The translations under genes were made by a program, and so were the position numbers. Shown one piece after another: positions 34,548-44,430 of a stretch of DNA of 64,000 nucleotides (positions are counted from its first letter, which is position 1; each line of letters begins with the position of its first letter). Under the pieces are notes generated by a model. That model had not been told where the DNA came from. It searched no databases and was given only the letters and a program-made list of their open reading frames with translations. Source of the stretch: Nitriliruptoraceae bacterium (GTDB lineage: Bacteria > Actinomycetota > Nitriliruptoria > Nitriliruptorales > Nitriliruptoraceae); the NCBI GenBank assembly GCA_003565155.1, contig PXDB01000041.1, positions 62,001 to 126,000 on the forward strand, written 5' to 3'.

Positions 34548-36140
34548 ATGGTGGGGTGTGGTCCGCGCGGATGGGGCGTCGGGTCCGTGCTGCTGCTGGC
34601 CGCCGTGCTCCTGACAGAGGTCCTCGGCACGGGCACCGTGGGCGCGCAGCAGACCGAGGGGGCCGTCGAGGGCGGGGGGAGCGCCGACGGGGAAGAGGTC
34701 CTCACCGTCATGTCCCGCAACCTCTACCTCGGTGCGGACGTCGCCATCGCCCTGGAGCTCCTGCCGGACATGCCGGCAGCGGCGCAGTTCATGTGGGAGC
34801 AGGTGGCGGCCACCGACCTCGACGCCCGGGTGGGTCTGCTGGCCGCTGAGGTGGTGGATGACCGGCCGGCGGTGATCGGGTTGCAGGAGGCCACCCGCTG
34901 GCGGTGCCGGCCCGGCAGCGTCGGGCGGGTCACGACGGTGTACGACTTCACCGACGCCCTGCTCGAGGCCACCCGGGCGGCAGGCGTGCCCTACGTCATC
35001 GCGTCGGCCGACGGGACGCGGGCGTGGCAGGACGGGTACCGCATCCCCGCCCTGCCCTTCCTCTCCCGCGTGGAGGACCCGGCCACCTTCCAACCCCGGT
35101 TCGCCACCGACACCGCCACCTGCGGTTTCGACCTCGCCGACGCCCTGCTGGTCCGCGAGGACCTCGCCGACCGGGTGGTGGCGGCCGGCGGCCGGGCCTT
35201 CTCCGACCGCTACTCCGTGGTCCCGACGGTCCTGACCATCGACCGTGGCTACGCCTGGGCGGACCTGGCGCTGGACGGCGGGACGGTGCGGTTCGTCACC
35301 ACCCACCTGGAGTCGCTGTGGGACCCCGGTGAGGTGCCGCACAGCGCCCGGCAGGCAGGCCAGCTGCTGGAGGACCTTGCCGACACCACCACCCCCGTGG
35401 TGGTCCTCGGCGACATCAACGCCGATCCCCGCGACCCGCGCGGGCCCGAGGACCTGAACCCGGCCCTCCAACCGGAGGCGAGCGACACCTGCCCCGCCCA
35501 GCCCACCGAGCTGTCGATCGACACCGCCGACCCCACGTGCAACGCCTACTGGACCTTGCGCGCGGGCGGCTTCGGTGACGCCGGGCCGGACCCCCTCGAT
35601 GGGGCGCATCTGACCTGGGGGACCAGCGCGGAGCTCGCCGGCCCCGACCTCGCCCGCCTCGACGACGCCCTGGAGATGGGCAACGCCGACGGCTTCACCG
35701 ACCGACTGGACTACGTCCTGTACCGCGGTGAGGTCACGGTCGAGGGCGCCCGCATCATCGGCAACCGGTGGCCCGACAGCGACCGGTTGTGGCCCTGTGA
35801 CGCGCCGACCCAGATCGCCAACGCCGAGGCGGCCGCGGCACGTCTGGTGGAGGCCGGGGTGCTGGACCGCGTGCCGGAACAGCTCGGGTGCCTGCCCACC
35901 GACCACGCCGGCGTGGTCGCGGAGCTGCGGTTCGCGCCCACGGGGCTGGCGGCGGCCGCGGCGCCACCGACGAGGTGGCGCTCTCCGATCGGGCTGTGGG
36001 GCGGCCTGGGCCTGCTGGTCCTGCTCCTGGCGGCGTGGCGCGTGGGCCGGGCGCTGCGACGTCGCCGGGACGAGCCCGTGGTGCAGGCGGCCTCGCCGAA
36101 GGATCCGGCGGCGGGCACCGGTGGAGGGCACCCCCGGTAG
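34548..36140 (+). CDS. Secreted, membrane-tethered endonuclease/exonuclease/phosphatase family protein
   Basis: A signal peptide (hydrophobic stretch GSVLLLAAVLLTEVLG) is followed by an EEP fold with TVMSRNLYLGAD, VIGLQEATR (metal glutamate), DRYSVVPTV, VVVLGDINADPRD, DRLDYVLYR and the final PTDHAGVVAEL histidine. A C-terminal helix (LWGGLGLLVLLLAAW) and a basic tail suggest retention in the membrane. The substrate may be nucleic acid, a phosphoinositide or another phosphodiester. ATG 34548 follows GGGGG by 5 nt; ATG 34530 is also in frame. The last four codons overlap the 3' end of the opposite-strand tRNA gene. Confidence 0.8.
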   Translation: MVGCGPRGWGVGSVLLLAAVLLTEVLGTGTVGAQQTEGAVEGGGSADGEEVLTVMSRNLYLGADVAIALELLPDMPAAAQFMWEQVAATDLDARVGLLAAEVVDDRPAVIGLQEATRWRCRPGSVGRVTTVYDFTDALLEATRAAGVPYVIASADGTRAWQDGYRIPALPFLSRVEDPATFQPRFATDTATCGFDLADALLVREDLADRVVAAGGRAFSDRYSVVPTVLTIDRGYAWADLALDGGTVRFVTTHLESLWDPGEVPHSARQAGQLLEDLADTTTPVVVLGDINADPRDPRGPEDLNPALQPEASDTCPAQPTELSIDTADPTCNAYWTLRAGGFGDAGPDPLDGAHLTWGTSAELAGPDLARLDDALEMGNADGFTDRLDYVLYRGEVTVEGARIIGNRWPDSDRLWPCDAPTQIANAEAAAARLVEAGVLDRVPEQLGCLPTDHAGVVAELRFAPTGLAAAAAPPTRWRSPIGLWGGLGLLVLLLAAWRVGRALRRRRDEPVVQAASPKDPAAGTGGGHPR

Positions 36141-36200
36141 GAATCGAACCTACGCACCCGGCTCCGGAGGCCGGTGCTCTATCCACTGAGCTACGGGGGC
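36129..36200 (-). tRNA. tRNA-Arg (anticodon CCG)
   Basis: Minus-strand folding gives the acceptor stem GCCCCCG/CGGGGGU, a D-arm beginning TAGCTCAGTGGA, and an anticodon stem CCGGC around loop CUCCGGA (anticodon CCG, reading CGG codons). The T-arm GTAGG-TTCGAAT-CCTAC follows. CCA is not encoded. It sits head to head with argS, an economical pairing of tRNA-Arg with its synthetase. Confidence 0.95.
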
Positions 36201-36346
36201 GAGCGGGCGGGCCGCGGCCGCCACGACCCCGAACCGTACCACGGCCACCACGCCCTCCCATCCGGACGCGTACGCTCCGCGGCGCTCCCGGGGCCGCCCT
36301 GTCGCCCGACTCCCGCCCTCCTCCCGCCCCCTCTGGACCTCCGCCG

Positions 36347-38197
36347 ATGGCACGCACGCCCCTGATCGACCCCGTCCTCGCCGACCTCGACGCGGCGATC
36401 CGCGCCGCGCTGACCGCTGCCGGCCTGCCCGAGACCGATCCGGACCTCGAGAAGCCCAAGCAGGCCGACCACGGCGACTGGGCGACCACCGTCGCCCTGC
36501 GCCTGGCCAAGCCCGCCCGCCGCAACCCCCGCGAGCTCGCGCAGCTGGTCGTGGACCACCTCGAGGTCCCCGAGGTGGTCGAGGAGGTGTCGATCGCCGG
36601 TCCGGGCTTCGTGAACCTGCGGCTCGCCCACCGCTACCACGAGGACCTCGTCCGCCGTGTCCTGACCGAGGGCGGGCGCTACGGCCACAGCCAGGTGCCG
36701 GAGGCCGAGCGCCGCCACGTCAACGTGGAGTTCGTGTCCGCCAACCCCACCGGCCCCCTGCACGTCGGCGCCGGCCGCTGGGCGGCCACCGGCGACGCGC
36801 TCGCGGCGCTGCTGGAGGCCACCGGTCACGCCGTCACCCGCGAGTACTACGTCAACGACGCCGGCGAACAGATCCGGCTGTTCGGGGAGTCCCTGGTCCT
36901 GGTGGCCACCGGCGGTGAGCTCACCGAGGCGCACTACCGCGGGCAGGCGATCGTCGAGGTGGCGGAGCAGCTGCGCGCCACCCACGGGGCGGCGCTGTTC
37001 ACCAGCGTGCCCGCCGGTGAGGAGGCGGAGCTCGGCGGCGGGACCATCGCCCACGGCAACGCCGACACCGGCGGCGGGCACGGGGGCCTCCACGGCGGCC
37101 TCCACGGCGGCCTGACCGAGGACGTCGCGGCGGGCGACCGCGCCGAGGTGACCGTCGTCGATCCGCGGATCGCCGCGGCGGTCGGGGTGCGCGGTGTGGA
37201 GGCGATGCGCCAGCGCATCGAGGACGGCCTGCACGCCATGGGCGTGGACTTCGACGTGTGGTTCTCCGAGCGCGCACGCCTGCACGAGACGGGTGCGATC
37301 GCCGCGACCCTCGACGAGCTGACCGCGCGCGGCGTCGCCTACGAGGCCGAGGGTGCGCTGTTCCTGCGCACCACCGACCACGGCGACGACAAGGACCGGG
37401 TGCTGCGCCGCTCCGATGGGCGCCCCACCTACTTCGCCGCCGACTGCGCCTACCTGCGCGACAAGTGGTCGCGTGCCGACGAGCTGTACTACCTGCTCGG
37501 CGCCGACCACCACGGCTACGTGGACCGGCTGACGGCCGCCGCGGCGTGCCTCGGCGTTCCCCCGGACCGGGTGGAGATCCGGATCGGGCAGCTGGTCAAC
37601 CTGCTGCGCGACGGCCAGCCGGTCCGGATGTCGAAGCGGGCCGGGGAGACCATCGACCTCGACGAGGTGGTGGAGGAGGTCGGCTCGGACGTGGTCCGCT
37701 ACCACTTCCTGCGGCAGGGGCTCGACTCCACCATCGACTTCGACCTGGCTGTGGTCGCCGCGCAGTCGATGGAGAACCCCGTCTACTACGTGCAGTACGC
37801 CCACGCGCGTATCGCCTCGGTGATCCGCAACGCCGACGAGCGGGGGTTCGAGGCCGGTGAGGTGGCCGACGCCGACCTCTCCCTGCTCACCCACCCCGCG
37901 GAGCTGGCCCTGCTCACCGCCATGGCCGGGCTGCCCCTGGTGGTCGCCGAGGCCGCGGACCTGCGGGCCACCCAGCGCCTCGCCCGCTACGCGGAGGAGC
38001 TGGCCGGCACCTTCCACCGCTTCTACACCGAGTGCCGGATCCTGGCGCCGGCCAGCGGCGACGCCGACGCGCCCGGCGCCGAGGTGGCCGCCGACCCGGC
38101 GCTCGGGCGTGCCCGTTACCACCTCGCCGTCGCCGCCAAGCAGGTACTGGCCAACGCCCTCGCCCTGCTCAGGGTGTCCGCGCCGGAGAGGATGTGA
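36347..38197 (+). CDS. argS: Arginyl-tRNA synthetase
   Basis: This class I synthetase charges tRNA-Arg. The 616-residue protein has the N-terminal Add-1 domain, the HIGH-like ANPTGPLHVGAGR, the Rossmann core (YFAADCAYLRDKW, LLGADHHGY) and the MSK-type loop VRMSKRAG, and ends in a DALR anticodon-binding domain. An insertion with HGGLHGGLHGGL (near 37080-37110) is a short tandem repeat in a loop. ATG 36347 has no clear ribosome-binding site. LysA follows 2 bp after the stop. Confidence 0.96.
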   Translation: MARTPLIDPVLADLDAAIRAALTAAGLPETDPDLEKPKQADHGDWATTVALRLAKPARRNPRELAQLVVDHLEVPEVVEEVSIAGPGFVNLRLAHRYHEDLVRRVLTEGGRYGHSQVPEAERRHVNVEFVSANPTGPLHVGAGRWAATGDALAALLEATGHAVTREYYVNDAGEQIRLFGESLVLVATGGELTEAHYRGQAIVEVAEQLRATHGAALFTSVPAGEEAELGGGTIAHGNADTGGGHGGLHGGLHGGLTEDVAAGDRAEVTVVDPRIAAAVGVRGVEAMRQRIEDGLHAMGVDFDVWFSERARLHETGAIAATLDELTARGVAYEAEGALFLRTTDHGDDKDRVLRRSDGRPTYFAADCAYLRDKWSRADELYYLLGADHHGYVDRLTAAAACLGVPPDRVEIRIGQLVNLLRDGQPVRMSKRAGETIDLDEVVEEVGSDVVRYHFLRQGLDSTIDFDLAVVAAQSMENPVYYVQYAHARIASVIRNADERGFEAGEVADADLSLLTHPAELALLTAMAGLPLVVAEAADLRATQRLARYAEELAGTFHRFYTECRILAPASGDADAPGAEVAADPALGRARYHLAVAAKQVLANALALLRVSAPERM

Positions 38198-38199
38198 CC

Positions 38200-39504
38200 A
38201 TGACCGCCGGACCCTGGCCGCTCACCGCCGACCGCGACGACGCCGGCGCCCTGACCATCGGCGGCGTGACCGTCGGTGCGTTGGCCGCGCGCTACGGCAC
38301 CCCGCTGTGGGTGGTGGACGAGGAGGACCTGCGCAGGCGCTGCCGGGCGTACGTCGACGGCTTCCCCGGCGTGGAGGTCACCTACGCCTCCAAGGCGTGG
38401 TGCAGCCTCGGGATCCTCCAGCTGGTCGACGAGGAGGGGCTCAAGATCGACGTCGCCTCCGGGGGTGAGCTGCACACGGCCCTGGTCGCCGGTGTGGATG
38501 CGTCCCGGCTGATCCTGCACGGCAACAACAAGTCGGTCACCGAGCTGGACCAGGCGCTGGAGGTGGGTGTCGCGAGAATCGTGGTGGACTCCTTCGAGGA
38601 GCTGGACCGCCTCGAGCAGCTCGCGGCCTCCCGCGGGGTGCAGGCGCCCGTGTGGCTGCGGATCACCCCCGGGATCGACGCCCACACCCACGAGTACGTG
38701 CGCACCGGCCACGACGACGCCAAGTTCGGCTTCACCCTCTCCCTGGGCCTCGCCGACCAGGCCTTCACCCACGCCCAGGCCCTCGACCACGTCGAGGTGG
38801 TGGGCGTCCACGCCCACATCGGCTCGCAGATCTTCGGCACCGACCCCTTCATCGCCAACGCCGAGGTGATGCTCGACCTGCTGGCCCGGTGGCGTGGCGA
38901 GCACGGCGTGACCCTCCCGGAGCTCAACCTCGGCGGTGGTATGGGGATCCGCTACACCCACGAGGATCATCCGGTGGAGGTGCACCGCTACGGCAAGGCG
39001 GTGCTGGAGGCGGTGGCAGAGCGGTGCGAGACCCTGGGCTACCCCGCGCCCCAGCTCTTCGTCGAGCCGGGACGGGCCATCGTCGGGCCCTCCACGGTGA
39101 CGCTGTACGAGGTGGGCACGATCAAGGCGCTGCCCGGCCTGACCACCTGGGTCAGCGTGGACGGCGGCATGAGCGACAACATCCGGCCTGCGCTCTACGA
39201 CGCGGAGCACGAGGTGCAGTTGGCCAGCCGGGTCAGCGACGCGGAGCCCAGGGCGGTCACGGTCGTCGGCAAGCACTGCGAGTCCGGGGACCTGGTCCGC
39301 GAGCACGCGCCGCTGCCGGGTGACCTCGCGGTCGGTGACCTGCTGGCCGTGGCCGCCACCGGCGCCTACACCGCGTCGATGGCCTCCAACTACAACCGGC
39401 TGGTGCGCCCCGCGGCGGTGCTGGTCCGCGACGGTGCGGTCCGGGAACTGGTCCGTCGTGAGACCCTGGACGACCTGGTCCGCCTCGACGTGCCCCTGCG
39501 GTGA
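38200..39504 (+). CDS. lysA: Diaminopimelate decarboxylase
   Basis: LysA converts meso-diaminopimelate to lysine with PLP. The 434-residue protein has the PLP lysine in YASKAW (K65), HGNNKS, the GIDAHTHEYVRTGH and VHAHIGSQ segments, the GGGMGIRY phosphate loop, EPGRAIVGPS, and the catalytic GKHCESGDLV. ATG 38200 begins 3 nt after the argS stop and has GGAG/GAGAGG upstream. The argS-lysA-hom-thrC-thrB order is standard for actinobacteria. Confidence 0.96.
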   Translation: MTAGPWPLTADRDDAGALTIGGVTVGALAARYGTPLWVVDEEDLRRRCRAYVDGFPGVEVTYASKAWCSLGILQLVDEEGLKIDVASGGELHTALVAGVDASRLILHGNNKSVTELDQALEVGVARIVVDSFEELDRLEQLAASRGVQAPVWLRITPGIDAHTHEYVRTGHDDAKFGFTLSLGLADQAFTHAQALDHVEVVGVHAHIGSQIFGTDPFIANAEVMLDLLARWRGEHGVTLPELNLGGGMGIRYTHEDHPVEVHRYGKAVLEAVAERCETLGYPAPQLFVEPGRAIVGPSTVTLYEVGTIKALPGLTTWVSVDGGMSDNIRPALYDAEHEVQLASRVSDAEPRAVTVVGKHCESGDLVREHAPLPGDLAVGDLLAVAATGAYTASMASNYNRLVRPAAVLVRDGAVRELVRRETLDDLVRLDVPLR

Positions 39505-40490
39505 GCGGGATGGCCGACGACGCGGAGCAGCAGCGGCGGAACGCCGAGGGTGCTGACGGTGCCGGGCCGGACGGCGGCACCGCCCCCTCCGTCCGGCGGC
39601 TCGACACCGGGCTCGGTCTGGCGGTGCTCAGGGCCGGCCTGTCCGGGGTGACCCTGGTGACCTACACCCGCGATCACGTCGCGGTGCGCACCCCGTCCCG
39701 CCCCGACTACCTCGACGGCAACACCCTCGACCTGACCACGGTGCCGGCCGCCGAGGATCTGGAGGGCTACCTCGGCCGCTTCGACGAGACCGTCGGCACC
39801 CTCGGCGCGCGGCACGTCCAGCTGCGGTGGGAGGAGCCGCTGCCCGCGGACGCGCCGGCGGTGGTGCCACGACCGGATCCCGCGCTGCGGGCGGCGTCCG
39901 CTGCCCACGGGCTCGCGCTGTCCCCCGTCACCGTGCTGCTGCTCGAAGGCCTCGCGGAGCTACCGTCGGCGCCCGTCGCGCGCTCCGCGCCGGTCCCCGC
40001 CCCCGACGGACAGCAGGGGGGTGCCGTCGACCGTCAGTGGCACGCCGCCACCGTCCTCTACCGCTACGCCGCGGGCGAGACCCCCGATGATTGGCGTCCT
40101 GCTGACGACGGCTTCACCGCGTGGTCGGTGGAGCAGCAGCGTGCGCTGGCGCGGACCGGGCGCGCGCGTGTGTGGGTGGCGACGCGCCACGCCATCCCGG
40201 TGGCGCGCTGCACGCTGGTCCACGACCGGCAGGGTCTGGCGGTGGTCGAGGACGTGGTCACCCACCCGGCGCACCGGGGACGGGGGATCGCGACCGGGCT
40301 GCTGCACGCGGCGATCGCCGACCACCTCGAAGCCGACCCCACCGCCAGGGTCGGGCTGGCAGCGGTCCCCGGCGAGCGGGGCGACGCGCTCTCCCGCCGG
40401 TTGGGGTTCCGGCCCCACGCCACGGTGTGGCGGGCGCACCGCGGTCCGCGCTGCGCCGGCGGCGGGACGACTCGTCCGCCGCGGCCGTGA
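39501..40490 (+). CDS. GNAT family N-acetyltransferase
   Basis: This 329-residue protein has a C-terminal GNAT domain. Its acetyl-CoA-binding motif A is VVEDVVTHPAHRGRGIATGL, followed by LGFRPHATVWRAHRG. The N-terminal half is poorly conserved. GTG 39501 overlaps the lysA stop (GTGA); ATG 39510 is an alternative start. Its substrate is unknown; being between lysA and hom it could act on an amino-acid-like acceptor. Confidence 0.7.
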   Translation: MSGMADDAEQQRRNAEGADGAGPDGGTAPSVRRLDTGLGLAVLRAGLSGVTLVTYTRDHVAVRTPSRPDYLDGNTLDLTTVPAAEDLEGYLGRFDETVGTLGARHVQLRWEEPLPADAPAVVPRPDPALRAASAAHGLALSPVTVLLLEGLAELPSAPVARSAPVPAPDGQQGGAVDRQWHAATVLYRYAAGETPDDWRPADDGFTAWSVEQQRALARTGRARVWVATRHAIPVARCTLVHDRQGLAVVEDVVTHPAHRGRGIATGLLHAAIADHLEADPTARVGLAAVPGERGDALSRRLGFRPHATVWRAHRGPRCAGGGTTRPPRP

Positions 40491-40542
40491 GGCCGAACCT
40501 CCGCCAGCGGGTGGCGTATCCACCCGCGGGGAGGAGACCGGC

Positions 40543-41523
40543 GTGCGCGTGCTGCTGACCGGGGCCACGGGCTTCATCGGGATGGAGGTCGCCACCCAGC
40601 TGGCGGAAGCCGGCCTGCGCCCGCGGCTGATGGTGCGCCGCTCCTCACGGGCGCCGCTGCTCCACCACCTCGATGCGGAGCTCGTGCACGGGGACCTCGG
40701 CGCGCCGGCGACCCTGCGTCGGGCAGCGGCGGGTTGTGACGCCGTCATCCACCTCGCCGGCCGGGCGGTGTTCGAGCCGGCCCGACGGTTGGTGGACTCC
40801 TTCGTGCACGGCACCCGCCACCTGGTCGAGGCCGCCGCGGACGCCGGCGTGTCCCGTTTCGTGTTCGCCTCCTCGCTGCTGGTGCACGGCAACACCCGGG
40901 TACCGATCACGCCGGCGACCCCACCCGCGCCGGCGGTGGACTACGGGCAGGTGAAGCTGCTCGTCGAGCGGGGCCTCGTACGGTTCGGCGCCGAGCGCGG
41001 GATGCAGGTCGCCAACCTGCGCCTGCCCCACGTCTACGGCGCCACCGACCAGCTGTTCGCACGGGTGCGCACCGGCACGCTGGTGGTCCCCGGCCGCAGC
41101 TCCGACCCGTACGCGCACCTCCACGTGGTCGACGCGGCGCGCGCGCTGATCCGCGCGGCCGAGATCGGCTGGGTCGGCACGGGCGCGCTCGGCGACCGTG
41201 AGAGCGTGGGGTGGTCCACCTTCCTCGGCGAGATCGACGAGCAGCTACCGGGGCTCAGGGTCCTCAGGGCCCCGGGGTCGCTGGCCCTGCTCGGCACCGG
41301 GTTGCTGTCCGCGGCGACCGCGTGGCGCCGCCACCCGAGCCTCTACACCCCCGACACCGTGCGCAGCTGGAACCTGTCGCTGCCGGTGGACCCCGACGCG
41401 GTGTGGCCGGAACTCGGGATCGAGCCGCTGCTGCCGACCTACCGGGAGGGCATCGCCCACACCCTCGACGACCGGGTGGCCGTCCGGTGGCGCCACCCCG
41501 TCGTGGACCACCGCGCGGCGTGA
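40543..41523 (+). CDS. NAD(P)-dependent epimerase/dehydratase family protein
   Basis: This 326-residue extended short-chain dehydrogenase has the TGATGFIG nucleotide loop, VIHLAGRAV, the FASSLLVHG serine region and DYGQVK for the catalytic tyrosine-lysine. The substrate is not clear; several such genes act on hydroxysteroid-like or nucleotide-sugar substrates. GTG 40543 follows GGGGAGGAG by 6 nt. It lies between the GNAT gene and hom on the same strand. Confidence 0.78.
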   Translation: MRVLLTGATGFIGMEVATQLAEAGLRPRLMVRRSSRAPLLHHLDAELVHGDLGAPATLRRAAAGCDAVIHLAGRAVFEPARRLVDSFVHGTRHLVEAAADAGVSRFVFASSLLVHGNTRVPITPATPPAPAVDYGQVKLLVERGLVRFGAERGMQVANLRLPHVYGATDQLFARVRTGTLVVPGRSSDPYAHLHVVDAARALIRAAEIGWVGTGALGDRESVGWSTFLGEIDEQLPGLRVLRAPGSLALLGTGLLSAATAWRRHPSLYTPDTVRSWNLSLPVDPDAVWPELGIEPLLPTYREGIAHTLDDRVAVRWRHPVVDHRAA

Positions 41524-41639
41524 ACCCCCGGGGGTGGCCGCTGTGGTCGGTGGGCTCCCTTCCGCCCCGCGGCTGTCGGCCGGTGACCGGTAGTCTGTGT
41601 GGGTCCGGTCAACGCCCGCCCACCCACTGAGGAACCTCC

Positions 41640-42935
41640 GTGGACCGCGTCATCCGCATCGGCATGCTCGGCTGCGGCACCGTCGGTGGCGGTGTCGCCA
41701 CCATCCTCGCCCGCGAGGCGGATGACATCACCGCGCGTACCGGGGCCAAGCTGGAGATCACCCGCGTCGCGGTGCGTGACCTGGCCCGCGATCGTGGCCT
41801 CGATCTGCCGGCCAGCGTGTTCACGTCGGATCCGCTGGAGGTGGTCGACGGCGAGGACATCGACGTCGTCGTCGAGGTGATGGGCGGCCGCGCTCCGGCG
41901 AGCGATCTGCTCCGGCGTGCCCTGGCGCAGGGCAAGCCGGTGGTGACGGCCAACAAGGAACTGGTGGCCCACGAGGGGCCGGAGCTGTACGACGCGGCAC
42001 GCAGCGCCGGGGTCGACCTCGCCTACGAGGCGGCGGTGGCCGGCGCCATCCCGATCATCAAGCCGATGAAGGAGTCGCTGGCGGGGGACCGGGTCAGCCG
42101 TGTCGTCGGCATCCTCAACGGCACCACCAACTACATCCTGACCCGCATGAGCGAGGAGGGCGCGGACTACGCGGAGGTCCTCGCCGATGCGCAGGCGCTC
42201 GGCTACGCCGAGGCGGATCCGACCGCCGACGTCGGCGGCCACGACGCCGCCGCCAAGTGCGCGATCCTCGCCTCGCTGGCCTTCGACACCGCCGTCCACG
42301 CCGACGACGTGTTCACCCAGGGCATCGAGACCGTCAACGCCACCGACATCCGGGTCGCCGACCGGCTCGGGTACGTGATCAAGCTGCTCGGGATCGCCAG
42401 CGAGGTGGACGGCCGCGTCGGGGTCCGGGTCCACCCGACGTTCCTGCCGAAGGAGCACCCGCTGGCCAGCGTCCGGGGCTCCTTCAACGCGATCTACGTG
42501 GAGGCGGAGGCCGCCGGTGAGCTGATGTTCTACGGCCGCGGTGCCGGTGCGGAGCCCACGGGCTCCGCGGTGGTGGGCGACATCATCGACGTGGCCCGCA
42601 ACCTCCTGCAGACCGCGCGCGGCGCGGCCGAGTCCCAGCACCGCCCCAAGGACCTGCGCTCCATCGACGAGCTCCGGACCCAGTACTACGTGCTGCTCGA
42701 CGTGGAGGACCAGGCCGGCGTGCTCGCCGAGGTGGCGAGGGCCTTCGGTGACAACGGGGTCTCCATCGCCCAGGTGTGGCAGGAGGGGACCAGGAGCTCC
42801 GCGCAGCTGGTGCTCATCACCCACCGGGCGCGGGAGGCGGCGCTCAGGGCGACGGTCGACTCCCTGGCGGCGGTCGACAGCATCCGCAGCGTCGCCAGCG
42901 TGCTGCGGGTCGAAGCGGAGGTGTTCTCCTCATGA
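41640..42935 (+). CDS. hom: Homoserine dehydrogenase
   Basis: This enzyme reduces aspartate semialdehyde to homoserine. The 431-residue protein has the Rossmann loop [17 protein letters not shown], the substrate region [12 protein letters not shown] and [11 protein letters not shown], the [11 protein letters not shown] and [10 protein letters not shown] signatures, and a C-terminal ACT domain ([18 protein letters not shown]) for feedback control by threonine. GTG 41640 has GAGGA about 7 nt upstream. The stop overlaps thrC (ATGA). Confidence 0.96.
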   Translation: MDRVIRIGMLGCGTVGGGVATILAREADDITARTGAKLEITRVAVRDLARDRGLDLPASVFTSDPLEVVDGEDIDVVVEVMGGRAPASDLLRRALAQGKPVVTANKELVAHEGPELYDAARSAGVDLAYEAAVAGAIPIIKPMKESLAGDRVSRVVGILNGTTNYILTRMSEEGADYAEVLADAQALGYAEADPTADVGGHDAAAKCAILASLAFDTAVHADDVFTQGIETVNATDIRVADRLGYVIKLLGIASEVDGRVGVRVHPTFLPKEHPLASVRGSFNAIYVEAEAAGELMFYGRGAGAEPTGSAVVGDIIDVARNLLQTARGAAESQHRPKDLRSIDELRTQYYVLLDVEDQAGVLAEVARAFGDNGVSIAQVWQEGTRSSAQLVLITHRAREAALRATVDSLAAVDSIRSVASVLRVEAEVFSS

Positions 42936-44017
42936 CCGCGATCGCCACCCCGGGCACCGGCGCCACCCACGTGTGGCGCGGGATCATCGAGGAGTACCGC
43001 GACCGCATGCCGGTCACGGCCGACACCCCCGTGGTCACCCTGCGTGAGGGCGGGACCCCCCTGATCCACTCCGAGCACCTCTCCGAGGTCACCGGGTGTG
43101 CGGTGCACCTGAAGTTCGACGGCTCGAACCCCACCGGCTCCTTCAAGGACCGTGGGATGACGATGGCGATCTCCAAGGCCAAGGAGGCCGGCGCGCAGGC
43201 GGTGATCTGCGCCTCGACGGGCAACACCTCCGCCGCGGCCGCCGCCTACGCCGCCAAGGCCGGGATGACCGCCGGGGTGATCGTGCCGAAGGGCAAGATC
43301 GCCATGGGGAAGCTCGCCCAGGCGCTGGTCCACGGTGCCAAGGTCATCCAGATCGACGGCAACTTCGACCAGGCGCTGACCATCTGCCGCGAGCTCGCCG
43401 ACACCGAGCCGGTGGAGCTGGTCAACTCCGTCAACCCGTACCGGATCGACGGGCAGCGCACGGGCGCCTGGGAGATCGTCGACCAGCTGGGTCGCGCCCC
43501 CGACGTCCACGTCATGCCCGTCGGCAACGCGGGCAACATCACCGCCTACTGGCGCGGCTACCGCGAGTACCACCAGGACGGGCTGATCGACGCCCTGCCC
43601 GTGATGCGCGGGTACCAGGCCGCCGGTGCGGCGCCGATCGTGCTGGGCGCCAAGGTGGAGAAGCCGGAGACCATCGCCACGGCGATCCGGATCGGCAACC
43701 CGGCGTCGTGGGAGTCGGCGGTCGCGGCGGCCGTGGAGTCCGGTGGCTCCATCCGGGCGGTGACCGACCCGCAGATCATGGAGGGCTTCCGGCTGGTGGC
43801 CCGGCACGGGGTGTTCGCGGAGATGGCCTCCTCGGCCTCGATCGCCGGGCTGCTCGAGCTCAAGGAGCGCGGCGACCTCGTGCCCGGCCAGACCGTGGTG
43901 TGCGTGCTCACCGGGCACGGGCTCAAGGACCCGGAGTGGGCGATCTCCGACAGCGAGGAGCCGGTCACCATCGCGCCGGAGCTGGATGCGGCCGCGGAGG
44001 CGCTCGGGCTGCGCTGA
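42932..44017 (+). CDS. thrC: Threonine synthase
   Basis: This PLP enzyme makes threonine from phosphohomoserine. The 361-residue protein has [12 protein letters not shown] with the PLP lysine, [20 protein letters not shown], the [13 protein letters not shown] phosphate loop and a late [10 protein letters not shown] segment. It overlaps hom by 4 bp. A 21-bp repeat array begins immediately after its stop, and the thrB gene is separated from it by an E1 dehydrogenase gene. Confidence 0.95.
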   Translation: MTAIATPGTGATHVWRGIIEEYRDRMPVTADTPVVTLREGGTPLIHSEHLSEVTGCAVHLKFDGSNPTGSFKDRGMTMAISKAKEAGAQAVICASTGNTSAAAAAYAAKAGMTAGVIVPKGKIAMGKLAQALVHGAKVIQIDGNFDQALTICRELADTEPVELVNSVNPYRIDGQRTGAWEIVDQLGRAPDVHVMPVGNAGNITAYWRGYREYHQDGLIDALPVMRGYQAAGAAPIVLGAKVEKPETIATAIRIGNPASWESAVAAAVESGGSIRAVTDPQIMEGFRLVARHGVFAEMASSASIAGLLELKERGDLVPGQTVVCVLTGHGLKDPEWAISDSEEPVTIAPELDAAAEALGLR

Positions 44018-44018
44018 C

Positions 44019-44098
44019 CCCGCCCGGGGTCCCGTTGGCCCCGCCCGGGGTCCCGTTGGCCCTGCCCGGGGTCCCGTTGGCCCTGCCCGGGGTCCGCG
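44019..44098 (+). repeat. 21-bp tandem repeat immediately after thrC
   Basis: Three full 21-bp copies (44019-44039, 44040-44060, 44061-44081) and most of a fourth begin one base after the thrC stop. The core is GCCCGGGGTCCCGTTGGC. The rest of the 413-bp gap has no gene but holds two operator-like inverted repeats. Confidence 0.92.
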
Positions 44099-44139
44099 CC
44101 AAGCCGTCCCCCCGCCTGACGCGCCGTTCCCGAACCGCG

Positions 44140-44159
44140 AGTTGTGGACCGGCACAACT
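44140..44159. promoter_or_regulatory. Operator-like inverted repeat, site 1
   Basis: AGTTGTG-GACCGG-CACAACT is a perfect 7-bp inverted repeat with a 6-bp spacer. It is A/T-rich against its surroundings and is followed by TCGGG. The centre is at 44149.5. Confidence 0.6.
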
Positions 44160-44212
44160 TCGGGCGCGGGTCGAGGGGCTGGGGTGGCTGCCGGCGCAGA
44201 CGGCTGGCCACA

Positions 44213-44232
44213 AGTTGTGGTGTCCCACAACT
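44213..44232. promoter_or_regulatory. Operator-like inverted repeat, site 2
   Basis: AGTTGTG-GTGTCC-CACAACT has the same arms as site 1 with a different 6-bp spacer and the same right flank (CCGGG). Its centre, 44222.5, is 73 bp from site 1, about seven helical turns. It lies 199 bp upstream of the fused E1 gene. Confidence 0.6.
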
Positions 44233-44430
44233 CCGGGTGTCGGTGTGCGCCACGGGACCGGGCAGGGCCGGAGGGGCCTGCCCGCCCGTTGGTGGGCCGG
44301 GCGGCGGCCGGCGACCCTGTGCCGCAGCCTGCGCCCGGAGCTCGGTCCACCGGGCCAGCGGCGCGTATGGTCGTCCAGGAGGGCTCCCCGCCGGCATCAG
44401 CCCGCCGGGGTCGGGGTGCGGGAGGACGGA

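Noticed and set aside
43096-44430. E1 dehydrogenase extended upstream to overlap thrC
   Set aside because: The frame is open but antisense-like in composition; GTG 44431 has a clear GGAGG and begins the recognisable protein.
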